Assembly: GCF_018129995.1 (NCBI RefSeq)
Contig: NZ_JAFCKS010000003.1
Coordinates: 620,001 to 684,000 of the forward strand
Length of the DNA: 64,000 bases
DNA from: Bradyrhizobium sp. SZCCT0153
GTDB taxonomy: Bacteria > Pseudomonadota > Alphaproteobacteria > Rhizobiales > Xanthobacteraceae
Direction: 5' to 3'
This document shows positions 34,852-44,096 of the stretch, piece by piece. Every line of letters starts with the position of its first letter. Position 1 is the first letter of the stretch. The notes below the pieces were generated by a model. It made no database searches. It was not told the origin of the DNA and saw only the letters and a list, made by a program, of their open reading frames with translations. Made by a program: the position numbers and the translations under genes.

Positions 34852-35159
34852 GATGGCCCTCGAATCTCGCTGCTCTACTTATTCATTTAAGTGCGGATTG
34901 GGCGCCGCGGTCCAATAGCCGTCATCAATCGACGGATAGGGCGAATGTATCGATATACTGCGAAAAAGCGCCGCAGGCTTGGGCAGTCCTTGGCCGAAGT
35001 GAGTAGAATTATATTTCTTGCTATCCTCGATTGGGGCGAAATATGGTGCAGGGGCAGGAGCTGAGCCATTGGCGGCGCGATGAATTTTGCGTTCAATGGA
35101 GACGACCCGGGGCGGCGATCACCTCGTTTCCGGGATCAATAATAAGGAGGGGAGTGGTT
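34852..35159. other. Intergenic spacer between ndh and a binding-protein gene
   Basis: 308 bp, noticeably more AT-rich than its surroundings. It must contain the promoters of both divergent genes. I see no convincing -35/-10 pair, repeat, riboswitch fold or small ORF with a ribosome site. AAGGAGGGG at about 35144 serves the plus-strand gene. Confidence 0.6.
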
Positions 35160-36332
35160 ATGAGGACGGCATTCTGGTTGGCGGGCGCGGCTGCGCTTGT
35201 GCTGGCAAGCCCGGCATCCGCCGGCGACACCATCAAGATCGGTTTCGTTTCGACCTTCAGCGGCCCGACCGCCGTGATCGGCAACGACATGCGCAATTCG
35301 TTCGAGCTCGCGCTGGATCACATCGGCCGCAAGATGGACGGCAAGCCGGTCGAGGTGATCTATGAGGACGACGGGCAGAAGCCCGATGTCGGCAAGCAGA
35401 AGACCGAGAAGCTGGTGCAGTCCGACAAGGTCGATTTCATCGTCGGCTACATCTGGTCGAACGTGCTGCTCGCCTCCCTCAAGACCGCGGTGGACTCGCA
35501 GACCTTCCTGATCTCGGCCAATGCCGGCCCGTCGCAGCTCGCGGGCGAGCTCTGCTCGCCTTACGTGTTCTCGACCTCCTGGCAGAACGACCAGACGCCG
35601 GCCGCGATGGGCCTCTACATGAACCAGAAGGGGGTCAAGAGCGTCTTCCTGATCGGGCCGAACTATGCGGCCGGCAAGGACATGCTCGCGGGCGTGAAGA
35701 GCACGTTCAAGGGCGAGGTCAAGGGCGAGGAATACACGGTCTGGCCGAGCCAGCTCGACTTCTCCGCCGAGCTGTCCAAGGCGCGTGCTTCGGGCGCCGA
35801 ATCGATCTTCGTGTTCTATCCGGGTGCTGCCGGCGTGCAGTTCCTCAATCAATATGTGCAGGCTGGCCTCAAGGGCACGATGCCGCTCTATACGGCGTTC
35901 ACCGTCGACGAGCTCTCGCTGCCGCTGCAGAAGGAGAACGCGCTCGGGGTACCCGGCGCGCAGGAATGGGTGAATGATTTGCCCAACGAGCAGAACAAGC
36001 GCTTCGTCGCCGACTACCGCAAGAAGTACCCCGGCCTCCGCCCGACCTATTACGGCGCGCAGGCCTATGACGCCGCCCAGCTCATCAACAGCGCTGTGGT
36101 CGCGGTGAAGGGCGACACCAGCAAGAAGGACGCGATCAAGGCCGAGATGGAGAAGGCCAACTTCAAGTCGCTGCGCGGCTCCTTCAAGTACGGCAAGAAC
36201 CACATCCCGGTGCAGAACTTCTACCTTCAGGACGTGGTCAAGGACGGCGAAGGCCAGCTCTCGCTGAAGACGGTCGCCACCATCGTCGAGAACGACCAGG
36301 ACCGCTTCCACGACAAGTGCGCGATGAAGTGA
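35160..36332 (+). CDS. Orphan Liv/aromatic-type ABC substrate-binding protein
   Basis: 390 residues, type-6 periplasmic binding protein. The signal peptide MRTAFWLAGAAALVLASPAS is followed by DTIKIGFVSTFSGPTAVIGN and YEDDGQKPDVGKQKTEKL, a pattern seen in aromatic-acid binding proteins. It ends DRFHDKCAMK. AAGGAGGGG precedes the ATG at 35160. No transporter subunits are adjacent. The nearest membrane systems are the minus-strand operon at 40-44 kb, which has its own binding protein, and the 48.6-51.9 kb operon, which has none. Confidence 0.88.
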   Translation: MRTAFWLAGAAALVLASPASAGDTIKIGFVSTFSGPTAVIGNDMRNSFELALDHIGRKMDGKPVEVIYEDDGQKPDVGKQKTEKLVQSDKVDFIVGYIWSNVLLASLKTAVDSQTFLISANAGPSQLAGELCSPYVFSTSWQNDQTPAAMGLYMNQKGVKSVFLIGPNYAAGKDMLAGVKSTFKGEVKGEEYTVWPSQLDFSAELSKARASGAESIFVFYPGAAGVQFLNQYVQAGLKGTMPLYTAFTVDELSLPLQKENALGVPGAQEWVNDLPNEQNKRFVADYRKKYPGLRPTYYGAQAYDAAQLINSAVVAVKGDTSKKDAIKAEMEKANFKSLRGSFKYGKNHIPVQNFYLQDVVKDGEGQLSLKTVATIVENDQDRFHDKCAMK

Positions 36333-36359
36333 GCTGATTGTAGCCACAAGCGACGTAGC

Positions 36360-36509
36360 CCCTTCTCCCCTTGTGGGAGAAGGTGGCGCGGAGCGCCGGA
36401 TGAGGGGTCTCTCTTCGCGAATTGGTTTCTATCGGCTTCGTCGAGAGATACCCCTCACCCGTCTCGCCGCTTCGCGGCGAGCCACCCTCTCCACAAGGGG
36501 AGAGGGTAA
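36360..36509. repeat. Palindromic repeat, long family (two nested hairpins)
   Basis: CCCTTCTCCCCTTGTGGGAG at the left and CTCTCCACAAGGGGAGAGGG at the right, with internal CTCTCTTCGCGAATTGG/CGAGAGATACC... arms. It lies between the convergent binding-protein gene and the dehydroshikimate dehydratase gene, whose stop codon begins at its right edge. Confidence 0.8.
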
Positions 36510-38381
36510 TCACACCCTTGGCATACTGACAGGACGCACCTCGCGGGCTTGCGCCGCCAGCCTGATGCCGGCGTTGGCTGCGCCAAATCCCTGGTAGTTC
36601 CTTCGCTCGACGATCTCGAAGAAAAACCGCTCGTCGAAAATGTGCGTGTAGACCTGGAAGAACTCGCCGTCGCCCTCGCGGTCGTAGAGGATGTGGTTGG
36701 CGCGAAGCTGCGCCATCAGCTCGGGCGCAAGGTCGTATTTGGCTTCGATGTCGTCGTAGTAATTATCGGGGATATCCAGGAAATCAGCGCCGCGCTCGCG
36801 CATCGCGGCGACCGTCGCAAAGATGTCCCGGCACGAAAACGCGACGTGCTGCACGCCGGAGCCGAAGAACTCCGAGATGAAGCGCGCCGGCAGCGTGCGG
36901 TTGGCGGAGGAGCCGTTGAGCACGAAGCGCAGGCTCTGGTCGCCGTTGATGACGGCCTGGCTCTGCACGAGGCCCCTGGGATCGGCGATCTCCATCTGCG
37001 GCAGTCGCGTCAGGTCGAGAATGCCGGTGTAGAACAGCAGCCAGGACAGCATCTCGTCATAGGGCATCGACTGCGCGATGTGATCCACTGCCAGCAGCGC
37101 GTCTCCGTTCGTGTTGCTTGTGACCGGTTCGAAATCGGTGTCCCAGTTCTTGCCGGCCTGATCCAGGAAATACAGCAGGCTGCCGCCGACGCCGTGGATC
37201 GCGGGGATTTCCAGCTCGTCCGGCCCGACCGGCTGATAAAAGGTGCGCGTCTTCAGTGTTTCGGCGCGCTGCATGGCGAGGCCGGCATTGTCGACATCGA
37301 GCGCAATCGCGCAGACGCCCGGGCCGTGCGTGACATAGTGCGAATGCGCAAAGCCGTCGGTCTCGGAGTTGATGACGAGCTCGACCTTGCCTTGCGACCA
37401 GCGCTCCACCGCCTTGCTGCGATGCTTGCCGCTTTTGCGGAAACCGAGCTGCGACAGCAGGCGGGCGAGGTCGGTCGCCTTGGTCTCGTTGACGGCAAAC
37501 TCGATAAACCCCGTGCCGCGGCTCCTGGCCTTCGGCGCCAAGGGCTCGCTGACGAGCTTTGGCCAGTCCGGCGCAAGCTGGTCCTCCAGCAGGATCAGCG
37601 AGCGCAGGCCGTCGACGGCGGTCTGAGCGGCCGAGCCGGCCCGGAACTGGTCGTTGAAGATCTCCAGCGACAGCGGTCCGGCATAGCCGGTCGCCGCGAT
37701 CGCCGCCATGAACTCGCCGACCGGCAGATCGCCCTGGCCGGGGAAGGAGCGGAAGTGCCTGCTCCACGAGAGGATATCGAGCTCGAGCCTGGGCGCGTCC
37801 GCGAGCTGCACGAGGAAAATCTTGTCGCCTGGGATCGAGGCCATCGCGCGAACCGGAAAGCCCGGCGCCAGCGCGTGAAAGCTGTCGAGGATGACGCCGA
37901 TCGCGGGGTGATCGGCGCGCCGCACGATCTCCCAGGCATCGCGGTAGTCGTGGACATGGCGGCCCCAGGCCAGCGCCTCGTAGCCGACGCGCAAGCCGCG
38001 CTTTCCTGCGCGCTCGCCGAGCTCGCGAAAATCGTCGGCCGCACGGTCGATGCCGCCGAGCGAACTGGGGGAGACGTTGGAGCAGATCAGTAGCAGATCG
38101 GTGCCGAGCTCCTGCATCAGATCGAATTTCCGCTCGGCGCGGGCAAAGTTGCGCGCGCGCTGCGGCTCCGGCATGCCCTCGAAATCACGGAACGGCTGGA
38201 ACGCGCAGATCTCGAGCTTGAGGTCCCTGCAAAGCTGCCCTACCTCGCGCGGGCTCGCGCCGAACGACAGCAAATCGTTCTCGAAGATCTCGACCGCGTC
38301 GAAGCCGGCTGACGCGATGGCGCGGAGCTTTTCGTCGAGGGCGCCTGAGAGGGAGACGGTGGCGATCGAGCGCTTGTTCAT
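36510..38381 (-). CDS. quiC: 3-dehydroshikimate dehydratase fused to an HPPD-like domain
   Basis: 623 residues, two domains. The N-terminal TIM barrel (about 1-280) is of the sugar phosphate isomerase/AP endonuclease type, with SIATVSLSGALDEKLRAIAS, the metal ligand E in EIFENDLLSF, and GVILDSFHALAPGF. The C-terminal part (about 300-610) has VOC/HPPD folds with FIEFAVNETKATDLARLLSQ and HVAFSCRDIFATV. This two-domain layout is that of QuiC-type dehydratases, which convert 3-dehydroshikimate to protocatechuate. It is the last gene of the operon and overlaps the preceding gene by four bases. Confidence 0.88.
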   Translation of the reverse strand: MNKRSIATVSLSGALDEKLRAIASAGFDAVEIFENDLLSFGASPREVGQLCRDLKLEICAFQPFRDFEGMPEPQRARNFARAERKFDLMQELGTDLLLICSNVSPSSLGGIDRAADDFRELGERAGKRGLRVGYEALAWGRHVHDYRDAWEIVRRADHPAIGVILDSFHALAPGFPVRAMASIPGDKIFLVQLADAPRLELDILSWSRHFRSFPGQGDLPVGEFMAAIAATGYAGPLSLEIFNDQFRAGSAAQTAVDGLRSLILLEDQLAPDWPKLVSEPLAPKARSRGTGFIEFAVNETKATDLARLLSQLGFRKSGKHRSKAVERWSQGKVELVINSETDGFAHSHYVTHGPGVCAIALDVDNAGLAMQRAETLKTRTFYQPVGPDELEIPAIHGVGGSLLYFLDQAGKNWDTDFEPVTSNTNGDALLAVDHIAQSMPYDEMLSWLLFYTGILDLTRLPQMEIADPRGLVQSQAVINGDQSLRFVLNGSSANRTLPARFISEFFGSGVQHVAFSCRDIFATVAAMRERGADFLDIPDNYYDDIEAKYDLAPELMAQLRANHILYDREGDGEFFQVYTHIFDERFFFEIVERRNYQGFGAANAGIRLAAQAREVRPVSMPRV

Positions 38382-39436
38382 GCTGCCTGCTCCATGATTC
38401 GCCCCGGTGAGATTGTCTGGCCCGTGCGCGCGGCCTCGCTGACGGCTTCGACGACGGCGAGCGTTCCCATTGCGTCTTCGGCGGAAATCAGCGGCTGTTC
38501 GAGGCCCCTGATGACCGCGCAGAAATGCCGGAGTTGCTCGGCCAGCGGATCGAAGGCGGCCGGTGCAACGGTTGCGCGCGACAGCGGCGTGTACCAGCCG
38601 GGTTGCTGCGCGTAGGACCACAGCTCCATGTTTGGCACGGACAGTGATCCCTCCGTGCCGGAGAATATGTAGCAGGGCTGGTCCTGTTTGGGATAAGCGG
38701 GGTTCTCGCCCGATGTCAGTTCCCAGCTCCACGGCGCCGGCGTCGCGTCCGACACGGTCACCGTCCCCAGCGCGCCACTCGCGAAGCGCAACAGCAGCGC
38801 CGCGGTGTCCTCGACGGCGAAGCCGCGCACCTTGTTCGAGGTCAGCGCCTGCACCTCGGCGATCTCGCCGCAGATGAAGCGGAGGTTGTCGATGTCGTGG
38901 ACGAGGTTGATGAGCAGCGGCCCGCCACCCTGCTCGCGCCGCCAAGCCATCTCGAAATATTCGTCGGGCTTTTTGAGCAGCCACAACCCGACCACGGCGG
39001 TAAGCCGGCCGAGCCGGCCGGCTGCGACCGCCTCGCGTGCGGCCTTGATGATCGGATTGTGCCGGCGGTGGTGGCCCACCAGCATCGGAACGCCGGTTCG
39101 CTTGATTGCCGCGCAGAGGCGCTGCGCGGTGGCAACCGTATCCGTCACCGGCTTCTCGATCAGCGCAGACACGCGTGCGGCCGCGCAATCGAGCGCCATC
39201 GGCAGGTGCAGCGTGTTGGGCGAGGCGATGACGATGCCGTCGGGCTTTTCATGCTCCAGCAATGCGCGGTGATCGGCATACCAGCGCGTGGCGCGGGCTT
39301 GCGCATATTCCTTCGCGGCAGGCGAGGGATCCGCGATGCCGGCGAGCTCGCAGTCCGGCGACGCCGCGATCAGTTCCATATGGCGGCGGCCGATCAGGCC
39401 GGCACCGGCGACGGCGACGCGCATTCGCGCGCTCAT
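38378..39436 (-). CDS. Gfo/Idh/MocA-family oxidoreductase
   Basis: 352 residues. The NAD-binding Rossmann motif is RVAVAGAGLIGRRHMELIAA; the family motif EKPVTD is near residue 98, with the catalytic Lys. NLVHDIDNLRFICGE near 180 carries the conserved H-D pair. Position between the transporter ATPase and quiC, with ATGA overlaps on both sides, suggests an NAD-dependent dehydrogenase for a quinate- or shikimate-related polyol; the exact substrate is unknown. Confidence 0.88.
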   Translation of the reverse strand: MSARMRVAVAGAGLIGRRHMELIAASPDCELAGIADPSPAAKEYAQARATRWYADHRALLEHEKPDGIVIASPNTLHLPMALDCAAARVSALIEKPVTDTVATAQRLCAAIKRTGVPMLVGHHRRHNPIIKAAREAVAAGRLGRLTAVVGLWLLKKPDEYFEMAWRREQGGGPLLINLVHDIDNLRFICGEIAEVQALTSNKVRGFAVEDTAALLLRFASGALGTVTVSDATPAPWSWELTSGENPAYPKQDQPCYIFSGTEGSLSVPNMELWSYAQQPGWYTPLSRATVAPAAFDPLAEQLRHFCAVIRGLEQPLISAEDAMGTLAVVEAVSEAARTGQTISPGRIMEQAA

Positions 39437-40170
39437 GCTGCTGTCTCCTCCATGGCACCCCCGAGGAAGAGTTGCCCGATGCGAGGATCGTTCAATATCC
39501 GCTCGGCCTTGTCGATCATGCGGGTCTGGCCGAGCTCTAGCACGATGCCGATGTCGGAAATCTCCAGCGCCGAGCGCGCGTTCTGCTCGATCATCAGGAT
39601 GGTGACGCCGCGGTCGCGCAGGGATTTCAGGATGTCGAAGGTCTGCTGCACCATCAGCGGCGACAGCCCGATCGAGGGCTCGTCGATCAACACGAGCTTT
39701 GGTTCGAGCAGCAGCGAGCGGGCGATCTCGAGCTGCTTCTGCTCGCCGCCCGAGAGCGTTGAGGCCTGCTGCGCGGATTTGCGGCGCAGCGCCGGAAACA
39801 AGTCGAGTGCCGCCTCGATCCGCTTGGGCAGATCGAGACCCTTCCCGGCGGCGACGCCGCCGAGCTCGATATTGTGGCGCACCGACAGCTCGGGAAAGAT
39901 GTTGCGACCCTGGGGCACGTAGCAGATGCCGGCATTGAGCAGCGCGCGCTGGCTCAAATTCGTGACATCGCGGCCGGCGAAGCTGATCTTGCCCTCGCGC
40001 AGCTTGAGCAGCCCGAAGATCGCCTTGAACACCGTCGACTTGCCGGCCCCGTTCGGACCGATGATCGTGGTGATGGTCGCCTGCGGCACGGAAAAGGTCG
40101 TGCCGTTCAGGATCGTCATCTTGCCGTAGCCGCCGACGAGATTGTGAACCGAGAGGATCGGGTCGCTCAT
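39433..40170 (-). CDS. Branched-chain-type ABC transporter ATPase LivF
   Basis: 245 residues, one ATPase domain: Walker A GPNGAGKST near residue 38, signature TLSGGEQKQLEIAR, Walker B LVLIDEPSIGLSP. GIVLELGQTRMIDKAERILN near the end is LivF-like. It ends in a four-base overlap with the oxidoreductase gene and lies 12 bases after the LivG gene. Energises uptake together with LivG. Confidence 0.93.
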   Translation of the reverse strand: MSDPILSVHNLVGGYGKMTILNGTTFSVPQATITTIIGPNGAGKSTVFKAIFGLLKLREGKISFAGRDVTNLSQRALLNAGICYVPQGRNIFPELSVRHNIELGGVAAGKGLDLPKRIEAALDLFPALRRKSAQQASTLSGGEQKQLEIARSLLLEPKLVLIDEPSIGLSPLMVQQTFDILKSLRDRGVTILMIEQNARSALEISDIGIVLELGQTRMIDKAERILNDPRIGQLFLGGAMEETAA

Positions 40171-40182
40171 GGCTCGCTCTCC

Positions 40183-40926
40183 CTAATGTCCCAGATAGGC
40201 TTCGATCACGGCGGGATTCTTGCGGACCTCGTCCGGCCGTCCCATCGCCAGCACCTTGCCTTCCGCCATCACCATCACGCGCGAGCACAGCGACATCACG
40301 AATTCCATGTTGTGCTCGATCACGACGAAGGTGGCGTTCTTCTCGCGGTTGATCGCGACCAGGCGATCCTTCAGGTCGGCCAGCATCGACGGGTTGACGC
40401 CGCCGGCGGGCTCGTCGAGCAACACCAGGCGCGGGCCGCCCATGAAGGCCATGGCGGCGTCGAGCAGCTTCTGCTGGCCATAGGACAATCCGCCGGCCGG
40501 CTCGTCGGCGAGATGATCGAGCTTGAAGAAGCCGATCATCTGGTTGGCGGCCTCGGTCAGTCCGGCATCGGAGCGGCCGACCAGGCGCGAGGCCATGTTG
40601 CCCTGGTGCTCCTGTCCGGCGAGGATCAGGTTCTCGCGCACCGAGAGCTTTGGAAACACCTGCAACAGCTGGAAGGTGCGGCTGACGCCGAGCTTGTTGA
40701 GCTCCGCGGGGCGCAGGCCCGTGACGAGCTTGCCGTCCAGCTTCACCTCGCCGCCTGATGGCGTGAGCTGGCCGAGGATGCAGTTGAACAGGGTCGACTT
40801 GCCGCAGCCGTTCGGCCCGATCAGGCCGAGGATCTCGCCTTCGCGAACGTCGAAGGAGACGCCGTCGACGGCGCTGATGCCGCCAAAATTCTTCTTGATG
40901 CCGGTGACTTCGAGGACCGCGTTCAT
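40183..40926 (-). CDS. Branched-chain-type ABC transporter ATPase LivG
   Basis: 247 residues. Walker A GPNGCGKST near residue 38, LivG-specific GVSRTFQLLQVFPKLSVREN, signature GLSYGQQKLLDAA and Walker B LVLLDEPAGGVNP. The signature is SYGQQ instead of SGGQ, as commonly seen in LivG. Its ATG overlaps the LivM stop. Works with LivF as the ATPase dimer. Confidence 0.93.
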   Translation of the reverse strand: MNAVLEVTGIKKNFGGISAVDGVSFDVREGEILGLIGPNGCGKSTLFNCILGQLTPSGGEVKLDGKLVTGLRPAELNKLGVSRTFQLLQVFPKLSVRENLILAGQEHQGNMASRLVGRSDAGLTEAANQMIGFFKLDHLADEPAGGLSYGQQKLLDAAMAFMGGPRLVLLDEPAGGVNPSMLADLKDRLVAINREKNATFVVIEHNMEFVMSLCSRVMVMAEGKVLAMGRPDEVRKNPAVIEAYLGH

Positions 40927-41921
40927 TGCACCGTCTCCAGCCGCGATTTCGCAACTGCGCGCAACGCGGAAGCCGCCTTGGTGCGCCGCTCGGCGAGATA
41001 GCGGTCGAGAATTCCCAGAATTCCGGTCGGCGACCAGATCAGCAGCAGCATCACCGCGACGGCGTAGAGCATCAGATAGTAGCCTTCGGTGAAGCGCAGC
41101 CATTCCGGCAGCAGCACCGCGATCATCGCGCCGAGGAAGGGGCCGAAGTAAAAGCCCGCGCCGCCGACGATCACCATCATCAGGAGGTCGAGCGAGAGCG
41201 ACAGGTTGAACGGCACCGGATCGATATATTGCGTCAGTGGCGCATAGAGCGCACCGGCGACGCCGCCGAGTGCCGAGCCGATCGCGAACGCCATCAACGT
41301 GTAGCGTTTGGTATCGATCCCGAGCGACTGCGCGCGCAGCGGGTTTTCGCGCAGCGCCATGAAGGCGCGGCCCCAGGGCGAGCGGATCAGCCACCACACC
41401 GCCAGCGAGACGATCGCGAGCGAGCCGAGGCAGACATAGTAGAAGGGCAGCGGCTTGCTGGTCGCGATGCCGAGGATGTGCGGACGCGGAATGTTGGAGA
41501 TGCCGTAGATGCCGCCGGTGAGCCAGCTCTCGTTGCGGAACACCAGGAAGGCCAGGGTGGAGAATGCGAGCGTGACGAAGGCGAGGTAGTGGTGCTGCAC
41601 CCGCAGCGCGGGATAGCCGAGCACCCAGCCGACCGCGAAGCTCAACGCGATCGCGACGACGACCGCTACCGGCAGCGGCCAGCCATGCGTGGTCATGATC
41701 GCCGCGGCATAGGCGCCGATGCCGACGAAGGCGCCCTGCGCCAGCGAGACCTGCCCGGCGTAGCCGAGCGTAAGATTGAGCCCCATCGCGGCGATGGCCA
41801 TCACCGCCCATTGGCTCAGGATGAACAGGCCGTAGCGGTTGAAATTCATGGGGACGATGATCAGGCCGGCGATGACGGCAAGGCCGAGCGCGATCTTCAG
41901 GGGTTTGGCGAAAGCGCTCAT
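40923..41921 (-). CDS. Branched-chain-type ABC transporter permease LivM
   Basis: 332 residues, about nine hydrophobic helices. Conserved LGYAGQVSLAQGAFVGIGAY near residue 55 and RALRENPLRA-type loop ALRENPLRAQSLGIDTKRYT near 200; the segment VIVGGAGFYFGPFLGAMI follows. The C-terminal tail after DRYLAERRTKAASALRAVA is slightly extended. ATGA overlaps link it to LivH upstream and LivG downstream. Confidence 0.93.
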   Translation of the reverse strand: MSAFAKPLKIALGLAVIAGLIIVPMNFNRYGLFILSQWAVMAIAAMGLNLTLGYAGQVSLAQGAFVGIGAYAAAIMTTHGWPLPVAVVVAIALSFAVGWVLGYPALRVQHHYLAFVTLAFSTLAFLVFRNESWLTGGIYGISNIPRPHILGIATSKPLPFYYVCLGSLAIVSLAVWWLIRSPWGRAFMALRENPLRAQSLGIDTKRYTLMAFAIGSALGGVAGALYAPLTQYIDPVPFNLSLSLDLLMMVIVGGAGFYFGPFLGAMIAVLLPEWLRFTEGYYLMLYAVAVMLLLIWSPTGILGILDRYLAERRTKAASALRAVAKSRLETVQ

Positions 41922-42793
41922 ACCGTGCGCTCCTCGGCGCGGCCGAGCAATCCCTGCGGCCGGAACAGAATGACGAGGATCAGGAAGATCAGCGGCACCG
42001 CGGCGCGGTATTGCGTGGAGACATAGGATGCCGCCAGGTTGTCCAGCACGCCGATCAGCAGGCCGCCGGCGATCGCGCCGCGTACCTGGTTGAAGCCGCC
42101 GACGATCGCCGCGATGAAGGCGGCCTGTCCCAGCACCTCGCCGGAGGAGAATTTCGCGAGGTAGATCGGCGTGATCAGCAGTGACGCCAGCGCCACCAGG
42201 AATGCGTTGATCAGGAACGTCAGCAGGATCATGCGCTCGACCGGAACGCCGATGATGCGGGCCACCGTCGGGTTCTGCGCCGCCGCCTGCATCTGGTGGC
42301 CGAGCGAGGTGCGGTTGAGAAGGGCGGTCAGGCCGAAGACAGCGAGGATGGCGAGGACGAGAACGCCGATGCTTTGCAGCGATACGACATGGCCGAGAAT
42401 GGAGATGTCGCCGGTCGGCACGATCGACGGGAACGGCGAGGCTTCGGCGCTGAAGAACTGTTTTACGGCTTCCTTGATGCCGATCGCCAGCGCCATGGTG
42501 GCGATCGCCAGCGGCAGCACGCCATGACGCATCATCGGGTCGACCAGCAGCATCTTGAAGGCGAGGCCGAGCAGGATCATCGACAGCAGGATGCCGAGGA
42601 TGATCGCGAGCCAGAACGGCGCACCGGCATGCATCGCCGCCAGCATCAGGAACGCCGGCAGCATCACGAATTCGCCTTGCGCGAAGTTGATGGTCTGCGA
42701 GGTCTGCCACAGCAGCGTGAAGCCGACCGCGACCAGCGCATAGATCGCGCCAGTGGCAAGTCCGGCGACCAGAAGATCGAACAGATTGGACAT
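41918..42793 (-). CDS. Branched-chain-type ABC transporter permease LivH
   Basis: 291 residues, eight hydrophobic helices. It starts MSNLFDLLVAGLATGAIYAL and has FTLLWQTSQTINFAQGEFVM near residue 30, typical of LivH. The C-terminal IFLILVILFRPQGLLGRAEE follows the usual pattern. It lies about 107 bp after the binding-protein gene, with a palindromic hairpin in the gap. Confidence 0.93.
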   Translation of the reverse strand: MSNLFDLLVAGLATGAIYALVAVGFTLLWQTSQTINFAQGEFVMLPAFLMLAAMHAGAPFWLAIILGILLSMILLGLAFKMLLVDPMMRHGVLPLAIATMALAIGIKEAVKQFFSAEASPFPSIVPTGDISILGHVVSLQSIGVLVLAILAVFGLTALLNRTSLGHQMQAAAQNPTVARIIGVPVERMILLTFLINAFLVALASLLITPIYLAKFSSGEVLGQAAFIAAIVGGFNQVRGAIAGGLLIGVLDNLAASYVSTQYRAAVPLIFLILVILFRPQGLLGRAEERTV

Positions 42794-42855
42794 GGGTTCT
42801 CTTTGATCGCTAGAGCCCGGGTAAACTGGTTCGACGCGAATTCAGGTCCATCGCT

Positions 42856-42883
42856 CCCTCTCCCCGTTCTTACGGGGAGAGGG
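42856..42883. repeat. Hairpin repeat inside the quinate/shikimate operon
   Basis: CCCTCTCCCCGT, TCTT, ACGGGGAGAGGG: a perfect 12-bp hairpin of the same general repeat class. It lies between the binding-protein gene and livH, where it could protect the upstream message and lower permease expression. Confidence 0.7.
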
Positions 42884-42900
42884 CGGGGTGAGCGAGGAGG

Positions 42901-44031
42901 TCACTTCACCTTCGGCAGCACCTGCTTCACGACCTGCTTGCCTGCGACCACCTCGACCAGAAAGCTCTGGCGGTCGATGTCGCCGGTCTCGCTGAAGGTG
43001 ACGTCCATCAGGATGCCCGGCTCGTCCGCGGCCTTGATGGTCAGGCCGTGCAGCGTGTCGGCGAACGCCTTGGAATCGACCTTGCCCATCTTCTCGGTGG
43101 TGGCCTTCACCATGTAGATGGCGAGGTAGCCCTTCAGGCCGTTATGGTCCGGCACGTAATTGTACTTCTTGACGAACTTGTCGCGGAACGCCTTGATCAG
43201 GTCTACCGGCGCATCGGTGGTGAGGCCGACATGGCCGCGCGCGCCGTTGGCGGCATCGCCCGCAAGCTCGATCACCTTCTGGCCGATCAAGGTGGTCTCG
43301 CCCATCAGCGGCGCGGTGACGCCCTGACGCTTCAGCTCCTTGAGGATGCGCGCGCTCTCTTCTTCATTGAGATAGACGAATACGGCATCGGGATTGGCGG
43401 CCTTGATCTTGCCGACGTCGGCGGCGAAGTCGGCCTGGCCCGCTTCGGTGGAGAGATCGGCGACGACCTTCGAGCCGAGCCGGTCGAGCTCCTTGACGAC
43501 GACGTCGCGGCCGCCGCGGCCAAAATCGTTGTTGACCCAGACCACAGCGACCGACTTGGCCTTCATGTCGTCGTGGATGTATTTGGCGACCTTCGGCATC
43601 GAGGATTGCTGGCCGAACGAGGTGCGGAACAGGAATTTGTTTCCGGCTTGCGTCAGCTCGGCGGCTTCGCCGCCCATGATCTGCGCGATGCCCGCTTCGG
43701 CCGCCAGCGGCGCGGTGACCTTGACCGAACCGGAATAGCCGGGTCCGAGCAGCACATAGGGTTCGGCGTCGAGCGCCTTCTGCACCTGGGCGCGCGCGAC
43801 GCCCGGGTTGGACTGCGAATCGGCATGGGTGACCTCGAGCTTGCGGCCGAGCACGCCGCCCTTGGCGTTGATTTCCTCGATCGCGAGGTCGATGCCGTTC
43901 TTCCAATTGGTGCCGACGGTGGCGCCGCCGCCGGAAAGCTCGGCGACGTCGGCGAGCTTGATCGCCTGGGCGTGGACGCTGGTTGCAGTCGCGAAGGCAA
44001 GCAGGGCGCCTGCCAGAATGGTCGATTTCAT
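42901..44031 (-). CDS. ABC substrate-binding protein of the quinate/shikimate operon
   Basis: 376 residues, type-6 periplasmic binding protein. The signal peptide is MKSTILAGALLAFATATSVH, then IKLADVAELSGGGATVGTNW and the hinge motif VLGRKLEVTHADSQSNPGVA. GGAGGAGAGATC precedes the ATG at 44031. It lies between aroE (upstream) and the livHMGF genes, so its ligand is inferred to be quinate, shikimate or a related hydroaromatic acid. Confidence 0.9.
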   Translation of the reverse strand: MKSTILAGALLAFATATSVHAQAIKLADVAELSGGGATVGTNWKNGIDLAIEEINAKGGVLGRKLEVTHADSQSNPGVARAQVQKALDAEPYVLLGPGYSGSVKVTAPLAAEAGIAQIMGGEAAELTQAGNKFLFRTSFGQQSSMPKVAKYIHDDMKAKSVAVVWVNNDFGRGGRDVVVKELDRLGSKVVADLSTEAGQADFAADVGKIKAANPDAVFVYLNEEESARILKELKRQGVTAPLMGETTLIGQKVIELAGDAANGARGHVGLTTDAPVDLIKAFRDKFVKKYNYVPDHNGLKGYLAIYMVKATTEKMGKVDSKAFADTLHGLTIKAADEPGILMDVTFSETGDIDRQSFLVEVVAGKQVVKQVLPKVK

Positions 44032-44096
44032 GATCTCTCCTCCCATTTTTCGTTGATGTTTGATGTTGTCCGCGGCCTTGTATCCGGCCGCTTCCG

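Noticed and set aside
34887..35096. 69-codon minus-strand frame in the spacer upstream of ndh
   Set aside because: No ribosome site, no recognisable composition, and it occupies the only space for the divergent promoters.
38378..40954. 858-codon minus-strand frame that would fuse an Arg-rich region to the MocA-type oxidoreductase
   Set aside because: The upstream part is an out-of-frame read of livF and livG. The oxidoreductase has its own ATG overlapping the livF stop.
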